Shown: one piece after another, positions 10,586 to 20,920 of the stretch
Numbering within the stretch: the first letter of the stretch is position 1
Layout of the letters: the number at the start of each line of letters is the position of its first letter
Source of the DNA: Lichenostomus cassidix
Lineage: Eukaryota; Chordata; Aves; Passeriformes; Meliphagidae
Direction of reading: 5' to 3'
Length of the DNA: 64,000 bases
Assembly: GCA_008360975.2 (NCBI GenBank)
Contig: VLJF02000046.1
Span: forward strand, 1,488,001-1,552,000
Notes under the pieces: model-generated
What the model saw: only the letters and a program-made list of their open reading frames with translations
Database searches by the model: none
What the model was told of the DNA's origin: nothing
Program-made: the position numbers and the translations under genes

Positions 10586-11033
10586 TCAGAGAATCACAGA
10601 ATCAGTGAGGGTGGAAATGACCTTTGTGATCATCAAGTCCAACCTGTGACCTAACAGCACCTTGTCTGCCCTGAGCCTCCTCTTCTCCGGGATAAACCAG
10701 CCCAGCTCCAAACTCAGCCACTCCTCACAGCACTTGTGTTCCAGACCCTTCCCCAGCCTTTTTTCCCTTCTCTGGACACGCTCCAGCCCCTCAATGTCCT
10801 TCCTAAACTGGGGGCCCAGAACTGGACACAGCACTCGAGGTGAGGCCTCACCAGTGCCGAGTACAGGGGAAGAATCACTGCCCTGCTCCTGCTGGCCACA
10901 CCATTCCTGATCCAGGCCAGCTGCCATTGGCCTCCTTGGCCACCTGGGCACACTGCTGGCTCATGTCCAGCCTGCTGTCCATCAGTGCTCCCAGGTCCCT
11001 TTCTGCCTGGCCACTGTCCAGCCACTCTGTCCC
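10586..11033 (-). mobile_element. CR1 LINE 3' part
   Basis: On the minus strand it encodes the C-terminal wording of CR1 ORF2 ([14 protein letters not shown]...FWAPSL) and ends with the CR1 3' tail (GATTCTGTGATTCT) at 10591-10604. Its upstream end is lost in the gap. The inverted copy at 39365-39957 continues further. Confidence 0.9.
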
Positions 11034-11533
11034 NNNNNNNNNNNNNNNNNNNNNNNNNNNNNNNNNNNNNNNNNNNNNNNNNNNNNNNNNNNNNNNNNNN
11101 NNNNNNNNNNNNNNNNNNNNNNNNNNNNNNNNNNNNNNNNNNNNNNNNNNNNNNNNNNNNNNNNNNNNNNNNNNNNNNNNNNNNNNNNNNNNNNNNNNNN
11201 NNNNNNNNNNNNNNNNNNNNNNNNNNNNNNNNNNNNNNNNNNNNNNNNNNNNNNNNNNNNNNNNNNNNNNNNNNNNNNNNNNNNNNNNNNNNNNNNNNNN
11301 NNNNNNNNNNNNNNNNNNNNNNNNNNNNNNNNNNNNNNNNNNNNNNNNNNNNNNNNNNNNNNNNNNNNNNNNNNNNNNNNNNNNNNNNNNNNNNNNNNNN
11401 NNNNNNNNNNNNNNNNNNNNNNNNNNNNNNNNNNNNNNNNNNNNNNNNNNNNNNNNNNNNNNNNNNNNNNNNNNNNNNNNNNNNNNNNNNNNNNNNNNNN
11501 NNNNNNNNNNNNNNNNNNNNNNNNNNNNNNNNN
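11034..11533. other. Assembly gap (500 N)
   Basis: Exactly 500 unknown bases, a conventional placeholder, so the true length is unknown. It separates a CR1 copy from the middle of an ERVL reverse transcriptase and therefore hides the inner end of the large inverted repeat. Confidence 0.98.
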
Positions 11534-11534
11534 G

Positions 11535-11672
11535 GGGTGGAAGCACAGTCCCACCATCTGCCATGGACTGATCCAGGCTGCACTGGAAAAGGGTGAGGCT
11601 CCAGAACATCTGCAGTATATTGATGACATCATTGTGTGGGGGGACACAGCAACGGAAGTATTTGGGAAAGGT
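11535..11672 (+). pseudogene. ERVL reverse transcriptase fragment (YIDD)
   Basis: The frame starting at 11535 reads WKHSPTICHGLIQAAL and then QYIDDIIVWGD, the polymerase active-site block of an ERVL-type reverse transcriptase. It begins inside the gap. After about 11670 the sequence passes straight to integrase in another frame, so RT thumb, connection and RNase H are deleted. Confidence 0.8.
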
Positions 11673-12609
11673 GAAAGTGTCACAGGTGGATCTGGACTGG
11701 CAGCACAAAGGAGAATTATTTCTAGCTCGTTGGGCCCATGATGCCTCTGGTCATCAAGGGAGAGATGCGACATACAGGTGGGCTCGTGACCGAGGGGTGG
11801 ACTTGACCATGGACAACATCTCACAGGTCATCCACAGCTGTGAGACTTGCGCTGCAATCAAACAGGCCAAGCGGGTGAAGCCTCTGTGGTATGGTGGACG
11901 ATGGTCAAAGTACAGGTATGGGGAAGTATGGCAAGTTGACTACATCACACTTCCCCAAACCCGCCAAGGAAAGCACTACGTGTTGACCATGGTGGAAGCA
12001 ACCACGGGATGGTTAGAGACCTACCCTGTGCCTCATGCTACTGCCCGGAACACCATCTTGGGTCTGGAAAAGCAAGTCCTGTGGAGACATGGTACCCCTG
12101 AGAGAATCGAGTCTGACAATGGAACCCATTTCAAGAATGGCCTCATAAGCACCTGGGCTAGAGAACACGGAATTGAATGGATATACCACATCCCCTATCA
12201 TGCACCAGCTGCCGGGAAAGTTGAACGGTGCAACGGACTACTTAAGACAACTTTGAAGGCACTTGGCGGGGGAACCTTCAAAAATTGGGAACTGAACTTA
12301 GCAAAGGCCACCTGGATGGTTAACACAAGGGGTTCTATCAATCGAGCCGGTCCTGCCGAGTCCGAACCTTTGCACACAGTGGATGGAGATAAAGTCCCTG
12401 TGATACACGTAAGAGGTTTCTTAGGAAAGACTGTTTGGATTAGTCCCACCTCAGGCAAAGGCAAACCCATCCGTGGAGTGGTTTTTGCCCAAGGACCTGG
12501 TTATACTTGGTGGGTGATGAAGGCAGATGGGGAAACCTGTTGTGTACCACAAGGAGACCTTATCTTAAGTGAGAACTGTGTAGATGGTAATAGAATAAGG
12601 GGTGGATAA
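11593..12609 (+). pseudogene. ERVL integrase, intact catalytic frame
   Basis: 338-codon open frame. Codons 1-25 overlap the RT fragment in the wrong frame, so real integrase sequence begins near residue 27 (about 11671). The zinc domain has H49, H54, C83 and C86. The catalytic core has D116, D175 and E211 with exactly 35 residues between the last two, as expected of D,D(35)E integrases. The C-terminal part is rich in aromatic residues and ends QGDLIL before the LTR. It lacks any start signal of its own in the retroviral sense, because integrase is normally released from Pol. The element around it is truncated, so it is classed as a remnant even though the domain is uninterrupted. Confidence 0.85.
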
Positions 12610-13061
12610 TGTCCTAGGTTGCAATACTGATGTAGTTAAGTATTCTATTTCCACCAGCTGTGGGCCATTAGCTGCTATCACCCACTCCGGATGACAGGCA
12701 ATGGGCCATCAGGGACCCACCGTGTGACTCATGGACTTATCTCATCCCATTGTGAGATGCTCTGCCCAGGAGGGAGGAGCCAGGTGTTCCCACGTGGATA
12801 TAACCTGGCCTTGGAACTGCCTGAGCTAGCCCTGTCTACTGGGTTCCCAGAGGACCAGAGCTACCACTGGATCTTCAGCTGGAGACTAGACCTTCACAGG
12901 ATCACCGCTTCAACTGGACTACTTCAGTTGGACTGCTACTACCACCCTAACAGGGTGTTAGGTTGTATCTGACTTTGTCAGTGCTTTTCCTTGTATTATT
13001 TCACTTATTTTTAATTTCAATCTTGACTTGTGATCTCCCACTGGTTTGTTTTCAAACCAAC
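12610..13061 (+). repeat. ERVL 3' LTR
   Basis: Begins TGTCCTAGGTTGC directly after a purine-rich AAGGGGTGGATAA, typical of bird ERVL LTR starts. The end near 13061 (CCAACA) is placed by comparison with the paralogous module at 32545, where flanking sequence resumes; it may be off by some bases. Confidence 0.7.
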
Positions 13062-13650
13062 ACAGAGGGATATGAAGAAAGCTTTGGGAGCTCCCAGGGT
13101 CAGAGGAAGGTGGGGAAATGGGGCAGTGGGTAAAGTCTGCAAGCGAAGCAGCACAGGCCTAGGCCAGGGGAGGAGAGCTGCAGGGGGGTGACCAAAGGCC
13201 TTTGGGGGGGCTGGGACCACCCCCTGCCAGCAGCAATGACATTTGTGTCCCCTGGCTGTGGCTGCTGTCCCTGCCACTGAGGCCCATGAGAAGACACGAG
13301 TTCCTTGCAGCCCCAGGGCTTGTGGCCTCCTCCCCCAGCCCACAGAGCTTTGCAGGGCTCCTGCTGCTCTCCTGCCCTCACCATCCCACAGCCCACATCC
13401 CACTGCTCCGGGAGAGCCACGAGCATCCTGTGAGGCCACCGATCCCCATTGCCACGGCATGGGGGTCAGGCCTTGGCTGTCCTGCTTGGCCAAGCCCAGG
13501 CAGGGCTTTCACAGCCACATTGCAGAGTCCATTTCCCACCTGGAGCCACTGGTGCCTCTGAGTTCTGCTTCCCCAGCCCCAGGGATGCTCTCCTTGGCTG
13601 CTCATTGCCCCCACGGTCTCTTGGCAGGGATGGGCTCAGTGGGGGCTGCT
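13062..13650 (+). other. Duplicated module, no gene seen
   Basis: Closely matches 32555-33160 and is distantly similar to 23900-24110 (a shared stretch around TGGCTGCTGTCCCTG). Open frames here are not conserved in a recognisable way. Confidence 0.5.
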
Positions 13651-14690
13651 GACATCCTCAGCAACTTGGAGGTTGCTGCTGAATTTTCTTTCTCCAGAGG
13701 CTTGTTCAGCCTTCAGCTCTTCACTTTAGGAATTCAGTGAGAAAAGCTCATTAACATTTCAAAACACCCTAACCAGACAAGCTCCTGGGAATAATTTAAG
13801 TTTTCAATTGTTTTGTAGTTAATTATACAGGTTTCAGAAGTATATTGGCAGTGAATATACTGTATTTAAAACAATGCTGAGAGAATTGTTTTGCCCTGTT
13901 CAATTTTCTTTTCCTGTTTATAGATTGATATCAGCAATCTCCAGTTGGTATTGATTGCTAGCACCTCCTAATGCAATCTGAATGGACATGAAATTTGGTG
14001 CCACTTGGTGCACTTAATGCCTGACAACCAACCACCCTAACCCCCTAACCCCCTAACCCCCACCCCACCATTTCCCTCATCCAAGCCCTGGGACTCAGAG
14101 CAGCCTTGTGCAAATCTCAGCTTCCTCCACTCCAGGCTGCACCTGCAGCTTTCAGCTCCTTGGCACAAACTCCCAGCTGCTTTCCTTGGAGAAGGAGCTG
14201 CCTGAGACACAGAGGGATGTTCATTTATTGTCAGCAAACTGAACCAAAGGAAGGCACAGCTCCAGTAAAAAAAACAAAAAACCAAAACAAAAAAACCCCA
14301 AAACCCAAAAACAAACAACCGCACAAACATACAAACAAACAAACAAACAAAAAAACCCATATACACCAACCAAACAAAAAAGTCTGCTATATATTAAATC
14401 CACTTTCCACAGCAGACAGTCTCAGACCAATGGAAAACACGTTCTGTGCCCAGCACAGATCCCAACATGCCTCCAAACCCTCCCTGCCCCAGTTCTGTCC
14501 AGATTTGCTCTTTGCACACACAAGTCACACACTGAAGTCATGAGCTCCCTGCATGGCCAGAGGGAGGAAAAGAGAGAAAGTGGATGAAGAGCTCTCTTGT
14601 GCAGAGCTACAGCTGCACTAATCCCAATATTCTGGGGTCACAGGAACTTGATCCAACACCCTGTGCAGCATCTGTTCCCTGGGTTAAAAT
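13650..14690 (+). repeat. Left arm of a smaller inverted repeat
   Basis: The reverse complement is at about 18715-19700, clearly diverged (roughly 10 percent or more by eye). Same-orientation copies are at 33160-33720 (partial), and the opposite orientation recurs at 54120-55060. It contains AT-rich DNA and no recognised gene. Confidence 0.75.
14255..14380 (+). repeat. A-rich simple repeat (AAAC-type)
   Basis: A low-complexity run of AAAC, AAAAC and CAAA units. The inverted counterpart is the T-rich run at about 19020-19110. Confidence 0.85.
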
Positions 14691-14766
14691 CTGTCTGCAT
14701 GGCCAGGCCGAAGGAGTGCTGGGCAATGGAGTCACATCCAGGGGTGTCCCCAGGGCTCAGGATTGG

Positions 14767-14995
14767 GGCCACTTCAGTTAAATCTCTTTATTGCTGATCT
14801 GGATGAGGGCACCGAGGGCACCCTCAGTCAGTTGCCAGGTGACCCCAAGCTGGGTGGGAGTGTGGCTGTGCTGGAGGACAGGAAGCTCTGCAGAGGGATC
14901 TGGACAGGCTGCTGCCATGGGCCCAGGACAACTGGATGAGGTTCAGCAAGGCCAAGGGCAGCGTGCTGCCGTGGGGTCACAACCACACCAAATCC
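14767..14995 (+). mobile_element. CR1 internal fragment (RT palm region)
   Basis: One frame reads [17 protein letters not shown] followed by PKLGG, which is CR1 reverse transcriptase around the active site, with the usual ADD degraded. The same fragment is at 33825-34045. Confidence 0.8.
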
Positions 14996-15290
14996 CTGGC
15001 TGTGCCCTGGCCCTGATCCCCACAGCCTGTTCTGTTTGCTTCATCCCTCCAATGCCAGGGACTTTGTGGGACAAGGGAGCTCTGCTCTGGGGATGGAGGG
15101 AGGTGCAAGTGCAACCACTGGAGTGGGAACCACAAGTGATCAGGTTTGTGTCCTTTGGGGTCAGGAACTGGTGAGACTCAGAGGCAAAGAAAGTTTCTCT
15201 TCATGGCCAAGAAACAGAAGTTGAACATGACTCATTTTAATAACCATCACAGCTCTTCCTCAGCTCTGTGTGACATCTGAGCAGCATCTG
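14996..15290 (+). other. Unassigned interval
   Basis: No gene, repeat or motif was recognised in this interval. Confidence 0.5.
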
Positions 15291-15479
15291 ATGTGTCCAC
15301 CACTCCCAAGGAATTTCTACACAAAATCAGTTTTAGACAAAGATGATGCTGTCATAGATATTAACAGAGTTAAATTGTATCACTATGCTGTGCCTGGACT
15401 GGAGGTAAAACAGTTTCGACAACGACCCTTTTGCAAAGCTGTCAATGGTGGATGGAGAAGGAGGATTTGGTTCCTTTTG

Positions 15480-15790
15480 TGTTGAGGAAATGCTGAAACC
15501 AGCCTGACTCATTCTTTCTCCTCCTGTCCTGTCCTGGCTGAACCTCCCCTCTTTCCCCTCCCACCCATTGTCTTTTGTCTCCCACCAGGCACCCTGGTGA
15601 AGAGCCTGGCTCTGTGTTCTCCATCACCTCCTCGCTGGCACTGCCAGGCTGGGATGAGGAGCCCCTCAGCCTTCCCTTCTCTGGGCTGGACAAGCCCAGC
15701 TCCCTCAGCCTCTCCTCACAGCCAAAGGGCTCCAGCCCCAGCTTGGAGGCTCTTCACTGACCCTGCTGCAGCTGCCAGACATCTTTCCTG
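15480..15790 (-). mobile_element. Diverged CR1 fragment
   Basis: Minus-strand sequence reads ERLRELGLSSPEKGRLRG-like wording, recognisable CR1 ORF2 C-terminal sequence with decay. This copy has a base change relative to the duplicate at 52440-52760. Confidence 0.65.
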
Positions 15791-16029
15791 CCCTGGGGAA
15801 CACAAACCAGGCCACAGTGACCTGGAGAATCCACATCCTTGATGTCCTCCCTGGTCACACAGCCCCAGCCCCTTGTCCCTGTGTTTGGCTCTGGGGGGTT
15901 GTTTGTGGAACATCCTCTGGGAAAGGCTGCAGCACTGGGGGGAAAAGGGACCCGGGGGGACAGGGGACACCACTGTGCAGGGCAGGATGGGGGACTTCTC
16001 TGGGGAGGGACTGTGAGAGGGGGTTGGGG

Positions 16030-16410
16030 TGGAGTGACCTCCCCAGTGACCCTACGCAGCCCCCTGTGATGTCACACACGGTGGCTCTGTGATGTCATAA
16101 AGCCACCCTGTGATGCCACAGAGCCCCCTCAATGTCACAGTCTTCCCTGGGATGTTACGGTCACCTCTATGTTGCAGATGCTCGACAACCTCAGATAGCA
16201 CACTCCGTGATGTCATGGCCCCTCTGTGACCTCACACAACCCATTCTGTGATGTCACACCCTCCCTTTCTGACATCACAGCTGCTCTGTGGCTCTATGAC
16301 ACAGCCACAGTGGTGCTGCTATGACACAGCCCCCTCTGGGACATCACACAGCCTCTCTGGGACATCACAGCTGGTGTGTGACCTCACAGCCCCTCTCTGG
16401 AATGTCCCCC
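16030..16410 (+). repeat. Tandem repeat of about 20 bp built on TGATGTCA
   Basis: Degenerate units of the form CTGTGATGTCACA(C/G)CC repeat about every 18-21 bases. Variants read TGACATCA and TGACCTCA. The larger copy is at 53010-53400. Confidence 0.85.
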
Positions 16411-16418
16411 AGTGTCAC

Positions 16419-16604
16419 CTTTGGGGCAGGATGGACAGGTGGCCTCCAGGCATATTTGGCCCCCTCTGTCTGCAGCCCTCAGTGCCCAGAGGTGCCCAGC
16501 AGCTCCCAAAGGCTGCAGAACCTCCATTCCACCCCTGACAGCCACAAGTGTCTGTCCTTGTCCTGGCAGATCTGGCACTGCTTGGAATCCTGGCTGGAGT
16601 GTAA
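16419..16604 (-). pseudogene. JAK-like exon e (post-SH2), stop-bearing
   Basis: Reads KQCQICQDKDRHLWL, then CSLWELLGTSGH and a TGA stop. The copy at 53424-53608 reads through. The acceptor TCCACAG and donor GTGACA are present. Confidence 0.75.
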
Positions 16605-16848
16605 CTGTGGAGTGACTGAAGGGCTCAGCAGGGCAGGGACCCCCTGGGAGCCCTTAAACCCCTCCTGCCCCATGGGTGCCCACAGCAGCCCCAGGGCCTG
16701 CCTGTGCACTGTCCCCATGGCACTGTCCCATGGCACTGTCCCATGGCACTGTCCCCACGGGTGCCAGGGCTGTGTTTCCTTAATGGGGATAGGGCCCTGT
16801 GAGGTCCTTGCCACGCCAAACCCCCGGGGGTGCCATGGGGGGTCTCAC

Positions 16849-16960
16849 CTGGACACAGACACTCAGCAAGGAACTGTCCAAGGCCTGGGGGCTGTGGCAC
16901 AGCAGGGACACCCCCGGGGCACCCCCAGCCACCTCCAGCTTGGTCACAGCGAACTCGGTG
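16849..16960 (-). pseudogene. JAK-like exon d (SH2 end)
   Basis: Reads FAVTKLEVAGG, then SPQALDSSLLSVCVQ. The acceptor TTGGCAG and donor GTGAGA (16843-16848) are intact. The 112-nt length preserves phase with exons c and e. Confidence 0.82.
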
Positions 16961-17177
16961 CTGCCAAGGGCAGGGATGGCCCTGGTCACCCTCAGGGACA
17001 CAATGGTCACCCCCTTTGCCCACCCCCTGTGCCCATCCCTCACCACGGTGTCCCCAAGCCCCGCAGGTCCCGCGGTGCCCAGGGGTTGGGATGAGGACCT
17101 GCCCCTCCCGGGGTGATTCTGTCACCTCCCTTCCCTGTCACCTCCGGCTTGGGGCTGCTCAGGGGTCCTGGCACCCC

Positions 17178-17335
17178 CTGATGGCCCCGTGGCACTGGTT
17201 TGCCACGTCCCCCAGGAGCTGGGGAGAGGTCACCTCCCTGCAGAAGGAGTGCTGGGCATCCTCCCTCAGCCGGGAGTGGCCATGGAGGAGAGCCACGAAG
17301 GAACGAGCCTCCCTCAGCGTGGGGAACTCCCCGTC
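17178..17335 (-). pseudogene. JAK-like exon c (SH2 start)
   Basis: Reads REARSFVALLHG and LLGDVANQCHGAI, the best-conserved part. The acceptor is GGCACAG. The expected donor position after ATCAG reads GGGGTG in place of GT, so correct splicing is unlikely. Confidence 0.85.
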
Positions 17336-17404
17336 CTGTGCCAGGCGTGGGGACAGCCCCATGTCCCCCGGGGTCCCCCGGGGTCCCCAAACCCCCCAGC
17401 TCAC

Positions 17405-17622
17405 CACCAGCCGGCTGTCCGCCCTGGGGAGGGTGAAAAGCTGGTTCTCCACTGGGCTGCTCTCCCGGCTCGCTGTTTGCTCGGTGCTGACAGTGGTGAT
17501 GTTGGGTAAGTCGCACAAGTGCTGGCGCTTCTGAGGGGACACCGCCAGGGTGACACCACCGTCACCCATGTCCCCACGCTGTGGGACCCCTGCCACAGCC
17601 ACCGCCAGCACCTTGGAGCTGC
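17405..17622 (-). pseudogene. JAK-like exon b (FERM end and linker)
   Basis: Reads QHLCDLPNITTVSTEQ, equivalent to the conserved CDFP block before the SH2 domain. The acceptor GTCCCAG and the donor GTGAGC (17399-17404) are intact. It enters in phase 1 and ends in phase 0. Confidence 0.8.
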
Positions 17623-17639
17623 CTGGGACAGGAGGCAGA

Positions 17640-18165
17640 GGTGGCTGGCAGGGTGTCACCAGGGATGTCAGACAGTCCCCAGGGATGACGGGCTGTGTCC
17701 AGGGATGTCAGAATGTCCCCGTGGGTTTCATGCTGTTCCAGTGGATGCCACGCTGTCCTCAGGGGTGCCAGGCTGTCCCAGTGGCTGCCAGACTGTCCTG
17801 ATGGACACCAGCCTGTCTCCAAGGATGTCACACAGTCCTCATGGGCGCCAAGCTGTCCTGATAGACGCAAGGCTGCCCCATAGCTGTCACAATGTCCCCA
17901 TACTGCCAGACTGTCCAGATGGATGCACAGCTGTCCCCTTGGGTGCCAGGCTGTCCAGTGGGTGTCAGACAGGCCCCAGTGATGCCAGGCTGTCCCTAGT
18001 GATGCCAGGCTGTCTCTATGGGTTCCAGGCTGTCCTGACAGGTGTCAGGCTCTCCCCAAGGATGCCACACTGTCCTCATGGGTACCAGGCTGTCCAGCGG
18101 CTCCCAGGCTGTCCCCAGCGATGCCAAGCTGTCCCATGGGTGCCACAATGTCCGCCCAGCTCCCA
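17640..18165 (+). repeat. 20-bp minisatellite inside the JAK-like locus
   Basis: About 25 degenerate units of a CTGTCC(N)4-5GG(N)GCCAG(N) type with a clear 20-base spacing. It sits where one or more FERM exons are expected. Confidence 0.85.
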
Positions 18166-18171
18166 GCTCAC

Positions 18172-18314
18172 CTGCTGTGGCTGCAGATTTGTCCAGGCCT
18201 CTGCTGCTCTTCCTTGGCAATGGCCAGCATGTCCAGCACTGCCAGGCTCAGCCCCACAGCCATGCAGCCCCTGAGGAAATCCCTGTGGGACTGGCCATGG
18301 CGCATGGCGCAAGG
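18172..18314 (-). pseudogene. JAK-like exon a (FERM)
   Basis: Reads LSLAVLDMLAIAKEEQQRPG, matching the FERM segment of Janus kinases. The acceptor CCCCTAG precedes it and the donor GTGAGC (18166-18171) follows. Confidence 0.75.
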
Positions 18315-18714
18315 CTAGGGGGTTTCTCCAATCTCCTGCTGTGCCAGGACACCTGAGGCACCCCAAAACCCCTGGTCTGTGCTGGTATCCTCTTCATGTC
18401 CCAGTGCCCACGTGAGTCAGATCCTGCCCTGGGCTCTGGTTTCCTGCTGCTTCCCTGGCTCTGTCCCTGGGGCATGTCCCCCCCCAGGGGACACAGTGAC
18501 CCCATCTGGGCATCCTGGGGTACCCTGTGTCCACTGTGGGATGGCCACGAGCAGCTCCAGGTGAGCCAGGTAAGAGGATCCACATCCCCCAGGCTCCAGT
18601 GGGTGCTGGAGGACCTCGTGACCAAAGCAAGGACCCTGAGCCATTGTTGGGATTCAGAGCTCACAGCCAGGACCCCCTATTGAGAACAAGCACAGAACCC
18701 CAAGCCCAGAACCA

Positions 18715-19700
18715 GGACCCCCAGGGAACAGATGCTGCAGAGGGTGTTGGATCAAGTTCCTGTGACCCCAGAATATTGGGATTAGTGCAGCTGTAGCTCT
18801 GCACAAGAGAGCTCTTCATCCACTTTCTCTCTTTTCCTCCCTCTGGCCATGCAGGGAGCTCATGACTTCAGTGTGTGACTTGTGTGTGCAAAGAGCAAAT
18901 CTGGGCAGAATTGGTGCAGGGAGGGTTTGGGGGATCTTGGGATCTGTGCTGGGCACAGAACGTGTTTTCCATTGGTCTGAGACTGTCTGCTGTGAAAAGT
19001 GGATTTAATATATAGCAGACGTTTTTATTCGTTTGTTTTGGTTTATTTGGGTTTTTTTGTTTGTTTTTTGGATTTTTTCTTTTTTTGTTTTTTTGGGTTT
19101 TTTTTTATGGATATGTGCCTTCCTTTGGTTTAGTTTGCTTACAATAAATGAACATCCCTCTGTGTCTCAGGCAGCTCCTTCATCAAGAAAAGCAGCTGGG
19201 ATTTTGTGCCAAGGAGCTGAACCTGCAGGTGAAGCCTGGAGTGGAGGAAGCTGAGATTTGCACAAGGCTGCTCTGAGTCCCAGGGCTTGGGTGGGGAAAG
19301 TGGTGGGGAGGGAGTTAGGGACAGAGTCTGATTGATTGTCAGCCATAAAGGGTCTTGATGTTCATATCTATTCAGACTGCATTAGGAGGTTCTCTGGATC
19401 AATATCAATTGGAAATTGTTGATACCAACCCATAAACAGGAACAGAAAACTAAAAAGGACAAATCAATTTGCTCTGCATTGTCTTTAAATATAGTGTATT
19501 CACTTCGAATACCCTTCTGAAATCTCTACAATTAACCACAGAAGAATTGAAGACTTAATTAAATAATTCCCAGAGCCTTGTCTTGTTAGGGTGTTTTGAA
19601 ATGTTAATGAGCCTTTCTCGCTGAATTCCTGAATGGAAGAGCTGAAGACCGAACAAGCCTCTGGAGAAGTAAAATTCCTCAGGGAGCCTCCAAGTTTCTA
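18715..19700 (-). repeat. Right arm of the smaller inverted repeat
   Basis: Reverse complement of 13650-14690. The closest relative is 54120-55060 in the same orientation. It contains a T-rich run at 19020-19110 and no recognised gene. Confidence 0.75.
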
Positions 19701-19944
19701 GGGATGCATCCTCATCAGAGCAGGAATGAACAGCAATGGGCACAGCTTTCTGGCTGCCCCAGCTTTGGGATGAGCCCTGGGCCTGGAGCAGGAACAGCTC
19801 CTGATGGCCACAAGGCCAGGGCTGTTGTGCTGATCTGGGCAGATGGGATGGCAGGAGGGGCTGCAGAGCTCTCAGCATCTCCTGGACAGGACAGCAGGGC
19901 ACACAGTGCTGCCTTTCAGTTGGTCTTAGAATTATGAAGGCGAC

Positions 19945-20400
19945 ATGATTAAAGGGATGAAATGGTTTTACCTCGGTATTTTAATAAGAAACTAGGTGCA
20001 CAGCTCTTCCAAGGTGGAACCTGCTGAGATGCACACACCGTATAATGTGTATAAAATTTTTATAGACCTTTCAAATTAGCCTATCAGTCTAGAATTCCCC
20101 AACAGGAAAATTAACAACAGAAGTAATTTCTAAATTCTAAAGAAACCCACCAGTATGAGGCTAGGGCGACGTTTATTAAATATGTTCTAGAGAGTTTTTG
20201 ATGGCATAGGGCTCTCTGGCCTTTTACTATAAATATTTAGGCTTTCTGCCTTGCAGAACCTTAAATCTGAGGAAGAATATCAGACTACAAAAATTACAAG
20301 TATGTAGGTTAAGGGGATAGAGGATACAGAAGGCATAAAAAAGGTATAAAAATGTATAAAAGGGTATATGACAAATAAAAGGCAAAAATCATCATGCATC
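19945..20400 (-). other. AT-rich segment, possible old LTR
   Basis: Also present at 55310-55760. On the minus strand it has a TATTTATAG element and a downstream AATAAA, suggesting a decayed LTR, but no clear ends or target duplication were found. Confidence 0.3.
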
Positions 20401-20920
20401 AAGAGGGAGCCTCCTTTTCCTTTGGCCAAGCACGTTCCCCCATGGCTGGGGCTGAGTCCTCTCGCAGCTCCAGCTGCTGCTGTGCCCTTCAGAGGGGCTG
20501 AGGCCGTGGGGCCACTGCCCAGAGCAGCCTGGCCTGAGCAGGGCTGTGGGGCCAGAGGCAGCTGGGCTGTGCTGGGGAGAGGCCCTTGGTGCTGCAGAGA
20601 GCTCAGGGCAGCTGGCAGAGCTTGGAGGGAGCTGGGCTGGGCTGAGAGAAGCTGGCAGAGTAAGCATCAGTGTCCATCTCAGCCTGTGTGAGCGTGCAGG
20701 GGCAGGACTGAGCCCAGGGCTTGTGGGGCAGAGCCAGGGCCTGGGGAAGGCATGGAAAACAGGCAAGTGGCCGAGAGAGGAGGCTGCTCTGTGCCCTTGC
20801 TGGCTGCAGGAGGGAAATGAAGAGCTGCTGTGGGATGGGGAGGGGGATTGAGTTCCAGCAGACACCGATGTGGGGCTGAGGGACTCAAGGGCTCCTTGGC
20901 CTGAGTCTGTCCTGGGAAGG
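20401..20920 (+). other. GC-rich duplicated module, no gene seen
   Basis: Matches 55760-56280. No recognisable coding sequence. Confidence 0.5.

Larger units (their letters stand above)
16419..18314 (-). pseudogene. JAK3: Janus kinase fragment (JAK3-like FERM-SH2 region), decayed
   Basis: Five exon-like blocks on the minus strand, in the order of a Janus kinase: FERM (18172-18314), FERM-SH2 linker and SH2 (17405-17622, 17178-17335, 16849-16960) and post-SH2 (16419-16604). Janus kinases are cytoplasmic tyrosine kinases bound to cytokine receptors; this part would bind the receptor. Reading phases agree across the four downstream blocks (phase 0, 2, 0), and all acceptors are AG. Lesions: exons between 17622 and 18172 are replaced by a 20-bp minisatellite, the donor after 17178 lacks GT, a TGA interrupts the last block, and no pseudokinase or kinase exons are present. 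The wording LLGDVANQCHGAI is closer to JAK3 than to JAK1/JAK2 as I know them; TYK2 is the main alternative. Confidence 0.82.

Noticed and set aside
16321..17094. 257-codon plus-strand frame across the JAK-like region
   Set aside because: It is antisense to the exon-like blocks, whose splice sites and phases support the minus strand.
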